Positions 40,948 to 51,424 of a stretch of 64,000 bases of DNA are shown here, piece by piece (the first letter of the stretch is position 1; each line of letters starts with the position of its first letter). The DNA is taken from positions 248,001-312,000 of the forward strand of contig NZ_CP118485.1 in NCBI RefSeq assembly GCF_051124815.1, read 5' to 3'. The notes under the pieces are model-generated. The model saw nothing but the letters and a program-made list of their open reading frames with translations. It made no database searches and was not told where the DNA came from. Source of the stretch: Azospirillum sp051124815. Its GTDB lineage: Bacteria > Pseudomonadota > Alphaproteobacteria > Azospirillales > Azospirillaceae. Position numbers and translations under genes: made by a program.

Positions 40948-41634
40948 TCAGTTCACGGTGGGGGAGGTCTTCGACGCCGGCTTGGCGGCAATCGGCTTGG
41001 CGGCGCGGCGCGGCGCCGGCTTGGCCGCAGCCTTCACCTCCTCGGCGACGGCGGCGGCCGGAGCGGCCTGCTCCGCCTTCACCGTCTCGACCAGTTCCTT
41101 CACCGGAACCTCGGCCGGCTCGGCGGCGGCGGTGGCGGCGACCGGGGCGATGTCGGCAGCCTGGGCCGGAACCGGGGCCGGAGTCGAAGCGGCTTCCGGA
41201 GCCTCGACGGCCGGGACCGGAGCGGGGGCCGGGGCTTCGACCTTTGCCTCGACCTTCGGCGCCTCGACCTTCGGGGCCGGCGCGGCCACGGGGGCGGCAA
41301 CCGGAGCGGCATCTGCGGCCGGAGCCGGCAGGGTGGTGATCTCGGCGGCGATCTTGCTGGAGACGTCCAGGAAGCCCTGCACGCTCTCGCTCACGCGGGC
41401 CTGGGTGGTGGACAGCCAATCGCGCTGCAGCGCCGCCAGATCGGCGGGGGTGCGGGCCTTGCCCAGCCCGGCGGCCAGACGGCTGGCGTCGTTCACCGAG
41501 GCGGTCACGCCGTCGAACCAGCGGCGATAGCCGTCCTGCACCAGCGTGGCGACGCGGGCGGACTTGGCCGCGGTGGTTTGGGCGTTGGTCTTGAACAGGT
41601 TCAGGACGTTGGCGGGGGTCGGCTGAGCGGTCAT
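40948..41634 (-). CDS. Phasin-family PHB granule protein
   Basis: A polyhydroxybutyrate granule-surface protein. The phasin domain covers about residues 10-100 (VLNLFKTNAQTTAAKSARVA, QRDWLSTTQARVSESVQGFL). The C-terminal half is a long Ala/Pro/Val/Glu-rich region with repeated PAPAPVPAVEAP-like motifs, ending in a basic AKPAPRRAAKPIAAKPASK tail, as in PhaP/PhaF-like proteins with disordered, possibly DNA-contacting tails. The ATG at 41634 follows GGGAGA; the longer frame upstream lacks a signal. Confidence 0.87.
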   Translation of the reverse strand: MTAQPTPANVLNLFKTNAQTTAAKSARVATLVQDGYRRWFDGVTASVNDASRLAAGLGKARTPADLAALQRDWLSTTQARVSESVQGFLDVSSKIAAEITTLPAPAADAAPVAAPVAAPAPKVEAPKVEAKVEAPAPAPVPAVEAPEAASTPAPVPAQAADIAPVAATAAAEPAEVPVKELVETVKAEQAAPAAAVAEEVKAAAKPAPRRAAKPIAAKPASKTSPTVN

Positions 41635-41847
41635 GGCGTTGTCTCCCGTAGAAAAGGCGGATTGGCGGAAACGGAAAGGCCGCTCCGGCGTAACCCCAGG
41701 AGACCGCGGGCACCCCGGCCCAAGCGACATGAAGCAATCGACAAAGGCCGAATCGACACACGTCGCCCCTTTCCCGCCCGGCGCAGAATAGCCCTACGGT
41801 TGGTGCGGTGCAACGAATTTGTTGCGGTGCAGCATAAGCTGAACGGA

Positions 41848-42858
41848 TTATGCAGCGTCCGGTTTGTCGAGGAAGCGCCCCAGCAGGATATGGGCGGCGG
41901 CGGCCGGGATGGTGGTTCCGGCGGTCACCTCCGCCTCGAGTCGCGCCAGATCGGCCCGCACGGCGGGGTGGGCGCGGAAGCGGTCGATCAGCGTCTCGCG
42001 GATCTCGCTCCACAGCCAGGCGCGGGCCTGCTCCGCCCGACGGCTGGCGCGGGCGCCGTTGGCCTCGGTCAGCGCCTTGTGCTCGCCGATGGTCTGCCAC
42101 ACCGTGTCGATGCCGGTCTTCCGGAAGGCGGAGCAACTGAGCACCGGCACCCGCCAGTCGCCATGGCGCAGCAGGGCCAGCGCGTGGCGGTAGTCGGCGA
42201 CGGTGTGGCGGGCGGTGGCGGCAAGGTCGCCGTCGGCCTTGTTGACGACCACGAGGTCGGCCAGTTCGACGATGCCCTTCTTGATGCCCTGCAACTCGTC
42301 GCCGCCGGCCGGCAGCAGAAGCAGCATGAACAGGTCGACCATGTCGGCGACCGCGGTTTCCGACTGGCCGACGCCGACCGTCTCCACCACGATCACGTCG
42401 AAGCCGGCGGCCTCGCAGATCAACATCGCCTCGCGCGTGCGCCGTGCCACGCCGCCCAGCGTCGCACCCGCCGGGGAGGGGCGGATGAAAGCGTTGGGTT
42501 CCCGCGACAGATCGACCATGCGGGTCTTGTCGCCCAGGATCGAACCGCCGGTGCGCTGCGACGACGGATCGACCGCCAGCACCGCGACCTTGTGCCCCAA
42601 CCCGATCACATGCAGCCCGAACGCCTCGATGAAGGTGGATTTCCCCACCCCCGGCACGCCGGAGATGCCGAGTCGCACCGAGTTGCCGGTGTGCGGCAGC
42701 AGTGCCGCCAGCAGTGCTTCGGCGGTTTCGCGATGGTCGGCGCGCGTCGATTCGATCAGCGTGATCGCCCGGGCCAGCGCCCGCCGGTCCCCCGACCGGA
42801 CGGCCCCCGCGAGTTGGCTTGCGAGGCGGGCGGCGTCTTGCGGGGCGGTGTCGGTCAT
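41848..42858 (-). CDS. meaB: Methylmalonyl-CoA mutase-associated GTPase MeaB
   Basis: A G3E-type GTPase that loads and protects the adenosylcobalamin of methylmalonyl-CoA mutase (or a related mutase). The 336-residue protein has the P-loop GVPGVGKSTF (67-76), AVDPSSQRTGGSILGDKTRM, the switch-region EVGQS-like ETVGVGQSETAVADMVD and the guanine-specificity NKAD. The mutase gene is not nearby. It is upstream of the phasin gene and downstream of the yej operon on the same strand, with 84 bp to yejF. Confidence 0.94.
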   Translation of the reverse strand: MTDTAPQDAARLASQLAGAVRSGDRRALARAITLIESTRADHRETAEALLAALLPHTGNSVRLGISGVPGVGKSTFIEAFGLHVIGLGHKVAVLAVDPSSQRTGGSILGDKTRMVDLSREPNAFIRPSPAGATLGGVARRTREAMLICEAAGFDVIVVETVGVGQSETAVADMVDLFMLLLLPAGGDELQGIKKGIVELADLVVVNKADGDLAATARHTVADYRHALALLRHGDWRVPVLSCSAFRKTGIDTVWQTIGEHKALTEANGARASRRAEQARAWLWSEIRETLIDRFRAHPAVRADLARLEAEVTAGTTIPAAAAHILLGRFLDKPDAA

Positions 42859-42942
42859 GGTGGCGGCGTCGGTCTGTGCGAGGGGAGGGCTACCCTACCC
42901 GCGGAGCGGCTCGGGATAAAGTCTCCGCCTCACGCCAATGGA

Positions 42943-44583
<1,641 letters not shown>

Positions 44584-44603
44584 GTCGGCGACCGTCCGCT
44601 AAA

Positions 44604-44747
44604 TCCCCCTCTCCCCCCCGGGGAGAGGGTCGGGGTGAGGGGGGAGCACCGCGTGGATTCATGGGGCGACGAGAGACTTCGCGCTTCTTGCAAAGCGACG
44701 CAGTGCATCCCCCTCACCCTAACCCTCTCCCCGGGGGGGAGAGGGGA
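44604..44747. repeat. Palindromic repeat, family A, copy 3
   Basis: The inverted units are CCCCTCTCCCCCCCGGGGAG at the left and CTCCCCGGGGGGGAGAGGGG at the right, with GGTGAGGGG/CCCCTCACC parts inside and a centre of about 60 bp. It sits inside the yej operon, between yejE and yejF, so it is likely to be transcribed and may lower or stabilise expression of yejF. Confidence 0.85.
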
Positions 44748-44773
44748 CAGGCGGTCGTGGTCAGTGCATGCCA

Positions 44774-45859
44774 TCACTCCGCCGCCTCCTTGCGCGCCGC
44801 CGCCGCGGCGGCCTCGTCGCTCGGCGTCGCGGTGGACATCTGGGCGATGGTCTTGCGCGGGTCGAAGGCGTCGCGCACCGCCTCGCCGATGAAGATCAGC
44901 AGGCTCAGCATGATCGCCAGCACGAAGAAGGCGGTCAGGCCCAGCCAGGGCGCCTGCAGGTTGGCCTTGCCCTGGGCCAGCAGCTCGCCCAGCGACGGCG
45001 AGCCGGGCGGCAGGCCGAATCCCAGGAAGTCCAGCGCGGTCAGGGTGGTGATCGAGCCGTTCAGGATGAAGGGCATGAAGGTCAGCGTCGCCACCATGGC
45101 GTTGGGCAGCACATGGCGCACCATGATGGTGACGTCGCCGGCGCCCAGCGCCTTGGCGGCGCGCACATAATCGAGGTTGCGCGCCCGCAGGAACTCCGCC
45201 CGCACCACATGGACCAGCGCCGTCCAGGAGAACAGCAGCAGCAGGCCCAGCAGCCACCAGAAGGTCGGCGTCACCACGCTGGCCAGGATGATGAGGAGGA
45301 ACAGGGTGGGCAGCCCCTGCCAGATCTCGATGAAGCGCTGGAACAGCAGGTCGGTCAGGCCGCCGAAGTACCCCTGCACCGCACCGGCCGCCACGCCGAT
45401 GACCGACGAGAAGACGGTCAGCACCAGACCGAACAGCACCGAGATGCGGAAGCCGTAGATCAGCCGCGCCACCACGTCGCGCCCCTGGTCGTCGGTGCCC
45501 AGCCAGTTGTCGGCAGACGGCGGCGCCGGGGCTGGGACCGGCAGATTGTAGTTGATGGTGCGGTAGCTGTAGGGAATCAGCGGCCAAACCATCCAGCCCT
45601 TGGCATTGATCAGGTCGCGGACAAAGGGGTCGCGGTAATCGGTCTCCGTCTCGAACTCCCCGCCGAAGGTGGTCTCGGGGTAGGCGTTGAAGACGGGCCA
45701 GTAATAGTGGTTCTCGTACTCGACCACCAAAGGCTTGTCGTTGGCGATGAACTCCGCCCCCAGCGAGACGAAGAACAGCACCAGGAAGATCCAGAAGGAC
45801 CAGAAGCCGCGGCGGTTCGCCTTGAAATTGGCCAGCCGGCGCCGGGTCAGCGGAGTCAT
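44774..45859 (-). CDS. yejE: Peptide ABC transporter permease, YejE type
   Basis: An inner-membrane permease of 361 residues. It starts MTPLTRRRLANFKANRRGFW, has a large periplasmic loop after the first helix (residues about 45-115), and then five helices with the BPD permease motif ALGAGDVTIMVRHVLPN. PVAPAPPSADNWLGTDDQGR is the conserved DPP/Opp family DNWLGTD... region. Its start overlaps the stop of yejB by one base (TGATG). Part of SBP-SBP-yejB-yejE-yejF. Confidence 0.94.
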   Translation of the reverse strand: MTPLTRRRLANFKANRRGFWSFWIFLVLFFVSLGAEFIANDKPLVVEYENHYYWPVFNAYPETTFGGEFETETDYRDPFVRDLINAKGWMVWPLIPYSYRTINYNLPVPAPAPPSADNWLGTDDQGRDVVARLIYGFRISVLFGLVLTVFSSVIGVAAGAVQGYFGGLTDLLFQRFIEIWQGLPTLFLLIILASVVTPTFWWLLGLLLLFSWTALVHVVRAEFLRARNLDYVRAAKALGAGDVTIMVRHVLPNAMVATLTFMPFILNGSITTLTALDFLGFGLPPGSPSLGELLAQGKANLQAPWLGLTAFFVLAIMLSLLIFIGEAVRDAFDPRKTIAQMSTATPSDEAAAAAARKEAAE

Positions 45860-46968
45860 CACACCCTCCGCGATTCGAAGTCGATGCGGGGATCGACCAT
45901 CACATAGGTGATGTCGCCGACCAGATTCATGATCAGCCCCAGCAGCGTGAAGAAGTACAGCGTGCCGAACATCACCGGATAGTCGCGGTTGATCGCCGCC
46001 TCGAAGCCCAGCAGTCCCAGCCCGTCGAGCGAGAAGATCACCTCGATCAGCAGCGCGCCGGTGAACAGGATGCCGATGAAGGCGCCGGGGAAGCCGGCGA
46101 TGACGATCAGCATGGCGTTGCGGAAGACATGGCCGTACAGCACCCGGTTTTCCGTCAGGCCCTTGGCGCGGGCGGTGATGACGTACTGCTTGCCGATCTC
46201 CTCCATGAAGGAGTTCTTGGTCAGCATGGTCAGGCCGGCGAAGCCGCCGATCACCATCGACAGCACCGGCAGCGCCATGTGCCAGAAATAGTCGAGCACC
46301 TGTTTGTACCAGGGCAGGTCGCCCCAATTATCCGACACCAGCCCGCGCAAGGGGAACCAGTCGAGATAGCGCCCGCCGGCGAACAGCACGATCAGCAGCA
46401 CGGCGAACAGGAAGCTGGGGATCGCATAGCCGACGATGACGACGCCGGAGGTCCAGACGTCGAAGGGCTGGCCGTCGCGCACCGCCTTGGCGATACCCAA
46501 GGGGATGGAGACCAGATAGACGATCAGCGTCGTCCAGATGCCGAGAGAGATCGACACCGGCATCTTTTCCAGCACCAGATCGACCACCCGGCGGTCGCGG
46601 AAGTAGCTGGTGCCGAAATCGAACACGATGTAGTTCGACATCATGTGGATGAAGCGTTCGTGCAGCGGCTTGTCGAAGCCGAATTCCTTCTCCAGCTGCT
46701 TGATGAAGGCGGGATCCAGGCCCTGGGCGCCGCGGTACTTGCTGCCGCTGTCGCCGCCGGCCTGGGTCTGGCGCTGGGCGGTGTTGGCGTCGCCGCCGGC
46801 CGAGCCGCCGATGCGCGAGGTCGCCTCCACCGCCGTGCCCTGGACACGGGCGATCATCTGCTCGATCGGGCCGCCGGGGGCGATCTGCACGATCAGGAAA
46901 TTGATCACCATGATCCCGAACAGGGTGGGGATGATCAGCAACAGGCGGCGGATGATGTAAGCCAGCAT
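45859..46968 (-). CDS. yejB: Peptide ABC transporter permease, YejB type
   Basis: The partner permease of 369 residues, with six membrane helices. It opens MLAYIIRRLLLIIPTLFGIM, has the long loop typical of YejB (VQGTAVEATSRIGGSAGGDA), then a TSYFRDRRVVDLVLEKMPVS block and the BPD motif EEIGKQYVITARAKGLTENR. The ATG at 46968 is preferred over one eight codons upstream because the protein then begins at the usual family position. It is coupled to yejE. Confidence 0.93.
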   Translation of the reverse strand: MLAYIIRRLLLIIPTLFGIMVINFLIVQIAPGGPIEQMIARVQGTAVEATSRIGGSAGGDANTAQRQTQAGGDSGSKYRGAQGLDPAFIKQLEKEFGFDKPLHERFIHMMSNYIVFDFGTSYFRDRRVVDLVLEKMPVSISLGIWTTLIVYLVSIPLGIAKAVRDGQPFDVWTSGVVIVGYAIPSFLFAVLLIVLFAGGRYLDWFPLRGLVSDNWGDLPWYKQVLDYFWHMALPVLSMVIGGFAGLTMLTKNSFMEEIGKQYVITARAKGLTENRVLYGHVFRNAMLIVIAGFPGAFIGILFTGALLIEVIFSLDGLGLLGFEAAINRDYPVMFGTLYFFTLLGLIMNLVGDITYVMVDPRIDFESRRV

Positions 46969-47042
46969 CGCGGGTGTCCCGACCCTCCCCAATCCTCAAG
47001 GAAACGACAGCTTAGACCAGACCGTATTACATGTCAGACCGT

Positions 47043-48893
47043 TCAGGGTTCCGTGCGGCGTGGGCTGTTGGCCAGCTTCGCGTTCTTTTCCGGATCGACC
47101 CACCAGGTGTCCTGGAAGCCCAGGCCGTATTTGGGGGCAACCGCCGGATGGGAGAAACGGTTCCAGTAGGCGACGCGGTACACCGTGTCGTGCCAGTGCG
47201 GGATGACGTACCAGTTCCACAGCAGCACGCGGTCGAGCGCGCGGGTGGCGGCGATCAGCGACTCGCGGTCGGGGGCGGCGATCAGCGTCTCCACCAGCTT
47301 GTCGACCACCGGGTTCTTGATGCCGATGGCGTTGCGGCTGCCCGGCTGGTCGGCACGCGAGGATTCCCAGTAGTCGCGCTGTTCGTTGCCGGGCGACAAC
47401 GACTGCGCGAACCGCTCGATGATCATATCGTAATCGAAATTATCGGTGCGGTTCTGGTACTGCGCGCTGTCGACCACGCGGATTTGCGCCTCGATGCCGG
47501 CGCGCTCCAGATTGCGGACGAAAGGCTGGACGATGCGTTCCATGTCGGCCTGCACCAGCAGGATCTCGAAGCGGAAGGGCTGGCCCTGGGCGTTGACCAG
47601 CTTGCCGTTCTTCAACTCCCAGCCGGCTTCCTTCAGCAGGCCCAGCGCCGTGCGCAGGTTGCCGCGGATGTTGCCGCTGGCGTCGGTCTTCGGCGGCTCG
47701 TACGGCTTGGTGAACACCTCGTCCGGGATCTGGCCGCGGAAGGGCTCCAGCAGCTTCAGCTCGGCGGGGGAGGGCAGGCCGGTGGCCGCCAGTTCGGTGT
47801 TGGCGAAATAGCTCTTGGTGCGCTGATAGAGGCCGTAGGACAGGTTGGCCCGCGTCCATTCATAGTCGAACAGGTAATTCAGCGCCTCGCGCACCCGGCG
47901 GTCCTCGAAGATCGGCCGGCGGATGTTGAACACGAAGGCCTGCATGCCCTGCGGGTCCTGGTGCTTGATCTCCTCCTTGATGATCTGGCCGTTCTGCACC
48001 GCCGGAACATTGTAGCCGGTGGTCCAGTTCTTCGACGAGTTCTCCAGCCGGAAATCATAGGCGCCGGCCTTGAACGCCTCGAACGCCACGTCGAGGTCGC
48101 GGTAATAGTCGTAGCGGATGCGGTCGAAATTGTAGCGGCCGCGGTTGATCGGCAGGTCCTTCGCCCACCAGTCCTTCACCCGCTCGTAGGTGATGGAGCG
48201 GCCGGGCTGCACGTCGACGACCTTGTAGGGGCCGCTGCCGACCAGCGGCTCCAGCGTCGTAGTGGCGAAATCGCGGTTGGCGAAGGCGTGCTTGGGCAGC
48301 ACTGGCAGCTGACCCATGATGACCGGCAGCTCAGGATTGTTGCCATCCCGGAACGAGAATTTGACCGTGCGCTCGCCTGTCTTCTCCGCCTTCGTTACGT
48401 CAGCGTAATAGGTGCGGTAGAGCGGGTGGCCCTTTTCGCGGAGCGTGTCGAAGCTCCAGATCACGTCGTCCACCGTGACCGGCTTGCCGTCCTGGAAACG
48501 GGCCTCCGGCCGCAGGGTGAAGGCGACCCAGGTCCGGTCGGGCGCGACCTCGATGCTTTCGGCCAGCAGGCCGTATTCGGTGATCGCCTCGTCGCCGTTG
48601 CTGGTGGTCAGCGTCTGGAATGCCAGCCCGGAGCCGGCGGCGGGTTGTCCGCGCAGGATGAAGGGGTTGAGGTTGTCGAAGCCGCCGAAGGCCATCAGCT
48701 TGACCTCGCCACCCTTCGGCGCGTCGGGGTTGACGTAGTCGAGATGCTGGAAATCCGGCCCGTATTTCGGCTTGCCGTGCAGGGCCAGGGCGTGGCTGCC
48801 CTTATCCTGCGCCACAGCCGGAGTCGCCAGCAGCAGAATCCCCGTCATCGCCGCCGCCATACCGGTGCCCAGCCACCGCATCCGACCCGTCAT
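47043..48893 (-). CDS. yejA: Peptide-binding periplasmic protein, YejA type (second of a tandem pair)
   Basis: A periplasmic solute-binding protein of 616 residues for the yejBEF transporter. The start at 48893 (with GGGAGGGGA upstream) gives a signal peptide, MTGRMRWLGTGMAAAMTGIL, cleaved after VAQ. The mature protein has HLDYVNPDAPKGGEVKLMAF, then the SBP class C core and AYDMI-like DNFDYDMIIERFAQSLSPGN near the end. The ligand is probably a peptide or peptide-like compound. The gene upstream encodes a related SBP, so the operon has two receptors. Confidence 0.92.
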   Translation of the reverse strand: MTGRMRWLGTGMAAAMTGILLLATPAVAQDKGSHALALHGKPKYGPDFQHLDYVNPDAPKGGEVKLMAFGGFDNLNPFILRGQPAAGSGLAFQTLTTSNGDEAITEYGLLAESIEVAPDRTWVAFTLRPEARFQDGKPVTVDDVIWSFDTLREKGHPLYRTYYADVTKAEKTGERTVKFSFRDGNNPELPVIMGQLPVLPKHAFANRDFATTTLEPLVGSGPYKVVDVQPGRSITYERVKDWWAKDLPINRGRYNFDRIRYDYYRDLDVAFEAFKAGAYDFRLENSSKNWTTGYNVPAVQNGQIIKEEIKHQDPQGMQAFVFNIRRPIFEDRRVREALNYLFDYEWTRANLSYGLYQRTKSYFANTELAATGLPSPAELKLLEPFRGQIPDEVFTKPYEPPKTDASGNIRGNLRTALGLLKEAGWELKNGKLVNAQGQPFRFEILLVQADMERIVQPFVRNLERAGIEAQIRVVDSAQYQNRTDNFDYDMIIERFAQSLSPGNEQRDYWESSRADQPGSRNAIGIKNPVVDKLVETLIAAPDRESLIAATRALDRVLLWNWYVIPHWHDTVYRVAYWNRFSHPAVAPKYGLGFQDTWWVDPEKNAKLANSPRRTEP

Positions 48894-48967
48894 ACCCGAT
48901 CCCCTCCCTCGCTTGTTTTCGCGAAAACCGTTCAGATGTACGGAGTTAGCCCCGCAATGGGGCGCCA

Positions 48968-50818
48968 TCAAGGCTGCGCCGCCTTACCGGCCGCATCGAC
49001 CCACCAGGTCGCCGGGAAATTGGTGCTGCGATAATCCTGGTCGTATTTCGGCCAGACCGTGGGATGGGCCAGCCACGCCTTGTGGGCGATCCAGCTTTCC
49101 GGGTTGTACCATTGCGGCACCATGTAGAAGCCCCACAGCAGAACGCGGTCGAGCGCGCGGGTGGCGGCCTGGACGCTGTCCAGATCCTTGGCGGCCAGCG
49201 CCTTTTCGATCAGCGCGTCGGCCACCGGGTCGTGGATGCCGGAATAATTGGCCGAGCCCTTGGTGCCGGCGGCGGCCGAGCCGAAATAGCCGCGCAGCTC
49301 GGTGCCCGGCGGGGTGAAGAAGGCGAGGTTGACGATGATGGCGTCGAAATCGAACTCGTCCAGCCGCGCCTGATACTGCGCGGTGTCGACAAGGCGCAAG
49401 GACGCGTCGATGCCGACGCGGCGCAGCGTCTCGACATAGGGCTGGATGACGCGGGTCAGCGCCCCGGTGCCGTCGAGGAACTCGATCGCCATCACCTCGC
49501 CGGTCTTCGCATTGGTCAGCTTGCCGTTGCGGACCTCCCAGCCGGCCGCCTTGAACAGGCGGGTCGCCTCGCGCACCTGGGCGCGGTTGTTGCCGCTGCC
49601 GTCGGTGGTGGGCAGGGTGAAGGGTTGGGTCAGCACCCGCTCGGACAGTTGCGCCTTGTAGGGGGCCAGCAGCGCCAGCTCCGCCGGGCCGGGCGGTCCC
49701 TTCGCCCCGAAGTCGGAGTTGGGGAAGTTGCTGAGCGTGCGCTTGTACTGGCCATACAGGATGTTCTTCTGGATCCAGTCGAAGTCGAACAGCAGGGTCA
49801 GCGCCTCGCGCACCTGCGGATCGGCGAACTTGGCGCGCCGGGTGTTCAGGCGGAAGCCTTGGGCGCCGAGGGGCAGTTCGCTCGGCACCTCCAGCGTCTT
49901 CACCCGGCCGTCCTTGACGGCGGGGAAGTCGTAGCCGGTGGTCCAGCGCTGCGCCCGGTATTCGCCACGGAAATCATAGGCGCCGGCCTTGAACGCCTCG
50001 AACATCACGTCGTCGTCGCGGTAGAAGTCGTCCTTCACCATGTCGAAATTGTAGAAGCCGCGGGCGGTCGGCAGGTCCTTCGCCCACCAATCGGCGACCC
50101 GTTCGTAGGTGATGGAGCGGCCGGGATCGACAACCTTGATCCGGTAAGGACCGCTGCCCAGAACCGGCTCCAGTGTCGTCTTGGAGATGTCGCGGCCATT
50201 GGCGGTCCACCAATGCTTGGGCTGCGGCGAGAAGGTCGTGGCGAAGTCGATGATCGGCTTGATCTCCCCCGTGCCGGTCAGGGTGATCTTGAAGCGGCGG
50301 TCGTCCAGCGCCTCCACCTTGGCGATGTGGTCGAGGAAGGACTTGATGAAGGGGGCGCCGTGGGCCTGGATCGCGTCCCAGGTGAAGACCGCGTCGGCGC
50401 TGGTGATCGGCGTGCCGTCATGCCAATGGGCGCCCTGGCGCAGCGTGAAGATCGCCCAGCCGTAATCGTCCGGCACCTCGACGCTTTCCGCCAGATGGGC
50501 ATAGGCGGCGTCCAGTTCCCAGCCGGACCCGACCATCAGCGTGTCGGAGATCAGCCCCAGCGTGCGCGGCCGTACCCCGCGCAGGATCAGCGTGTTCAGG
50601 CTGTCGTAAGTGCCGGGCTGCGATTCGGCCAGCCCGATCGACCCGCCTTTGGGCGCGTCGGGATTGACGTGGGGGAAATGGGTGAAGCCGGGCTTGAATT
50701 GCGGCTCGCCGAACTGCTTCAGCGCGGTGACGGTCCGGGTCGCGGCCTGCGCCTGCGTAAGGGCGGCCGGCGCGGCAAGCGTCAGGATCGTGGCGGCAAC
50801 GGCGAGAAGGCGGCGCAT
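48968..50818 (-). CDS. Peptide-binding periplasmic protein, YejA type (first of a tandem pair)
   Basis: A 616-residue solute-binding protein related to the one downstream. It starts MRRLLAVAATILTLAAPAAL, a signal peptide, and shares the VNPDAPKGG motif, SITYERVADWWAKDLPTARG, RALDRVLLWGFYMVPQWYNP and other blocks with its neighbour. The identity is clearly above chance but well below a recent duplicate. It is the first gene of the yej operon; 74 bp upstream lies an unknown gene on the same strand. Confidence 0.92.
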   Translation of the reverse strand: MRRLLAVAATILTLAAPAALTQAQAATRTVTALKQFGEPQFKPGFTHFPHVNPDAPKGGSIGLAESQPGTYDSLNTLILRGVRPRTLGLISDTLMVGSGWELDAAYAHLAESVEVPDDYGWAIFTLRQGAHWHDGTPITSADAVFTWDAIQAHGAPFIKSFLDHIAKVEALDDRRFKITLTGTGEIKPIIDFATTFSPQPKHWWTANGRDISKTTLEPVLGSGPYRIKVVDPGRSITYERVADWWAKDLPTARGFYNFDMVKDDFYRDDDVMFEAFKAGAYDFRGEYRAQRWTTGYDFPAVKDGRVKTLEVPSELPLGAQGFRLNTRRAKFADPQVREALTLLFDFDWIQKNILYGQYKRTLSNFPNSDFGAKGPPGPAELALLAPYKAQLSERVLTQPFTLPTTDGSGNNRAQVREATRLFKAAGWEVRNGKLTNAKTGEVMAIEFLDGTGALTRVIQPYVETLRRVGIDASLRLVDTAQYQARLDEFDFDAIIVNLAFFTPPGTELRGYFGSAAAGTKGSANYSGIHDPVADALIEKALAAKDLDSVQAATRALDRVLLWGFYMVPQWYNPESWIAHKAWLAHPTVWPKYDQDYRSTNFPATWWVDAAGKAAQP

Positions 50819-50892
50819 CGGCGGTCCTGTGTGGGGAGCGGACGTTCTGGTTAGATTGCCACGCCCGCTCTACGGTCAAGCGCTATTCCGTC

Positions 50893-51414
50893 TCAGGCGC
50901 TGCGGCCCTGCGCCGACCGCCAGTGGTCGGCCATGCGGTCCATCAACTGGCGATAGCGGCGGTCCTCCCGCATCAGCCGGCGCACCGACTTCCCGTTGCG
51001 CGGATCGGCCAGCATCCAGGCCTCCGCCGCCGCCTGATGCTCGGGATGGATCGACAACAGGTAGATGGCCGCCTGTTCCGGGGACGCAATGGCCGTTTCC
51101 CTCAGCCCTTCCAGGATGGCGCCGACATAGAGCGGCAGGACCTTGCGGAAATCCTCCGGCCCGCCTTCCGCATCGGTGGGGGTGTCGGAAGAGGCGTCAT
51201 CGGCCATCAGCGCGCTGCGTTCGGCGGCCGGCAGGGCGAAGAAGGCATCCAGCCCCAGCAGCAGGTCGCAGACGGTCTTCTTGCGCACCATCCAGTTCGA
51301 CCCGCCCGACACCCGCGCGGCCAGGCTTTCCAGAAAGGGCCGCAGCTTTTCAGGGGACGTTTCGAAGACGGAACGGGCGGGCGGCTCGATGGAGGTCATG
51401 ATTGCGGCAGTCAT
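50893..51414 (-). CDS. Hypothetical protein, 173 residues
   Basis: A soluble, mostly helical protein that I do not recognise. It starts MTAAIMTSIEPPARSVFETS and contains SNWMVRKKTVCDLLLGLDAF, PEDFRKVLPLYVGAILEGLR and DPRNGKSVRRLMREDRRYRQ. No membrane segment, signal peptide or metal-binding motif is visible. GAGGA precedes the start by about 9 nt. It lies 10 bp after hisN and 74 bp before the peptide-binding protein gene, on the same strand as both, so it may be co-transcribed with either. Confidence 0.7.
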   Translation of the reverse strand: MTAAIMTSIEPPARSVFETSPEKLRPFLESLAARVSGGSNWMVRKKTVCDLLLGLDAFFALPAAERSALMADDASSDTPTDAEGGPEDFRKVLPLYVGAILEGLRETAIASPEQAAIYLLSIHPEHQAAAEAWMLADPRNGKSVRRLMREDRRYRQLMDRMADHWRSAQGRSA

Positions 51415-51424
51415 CTCGGTGTCC

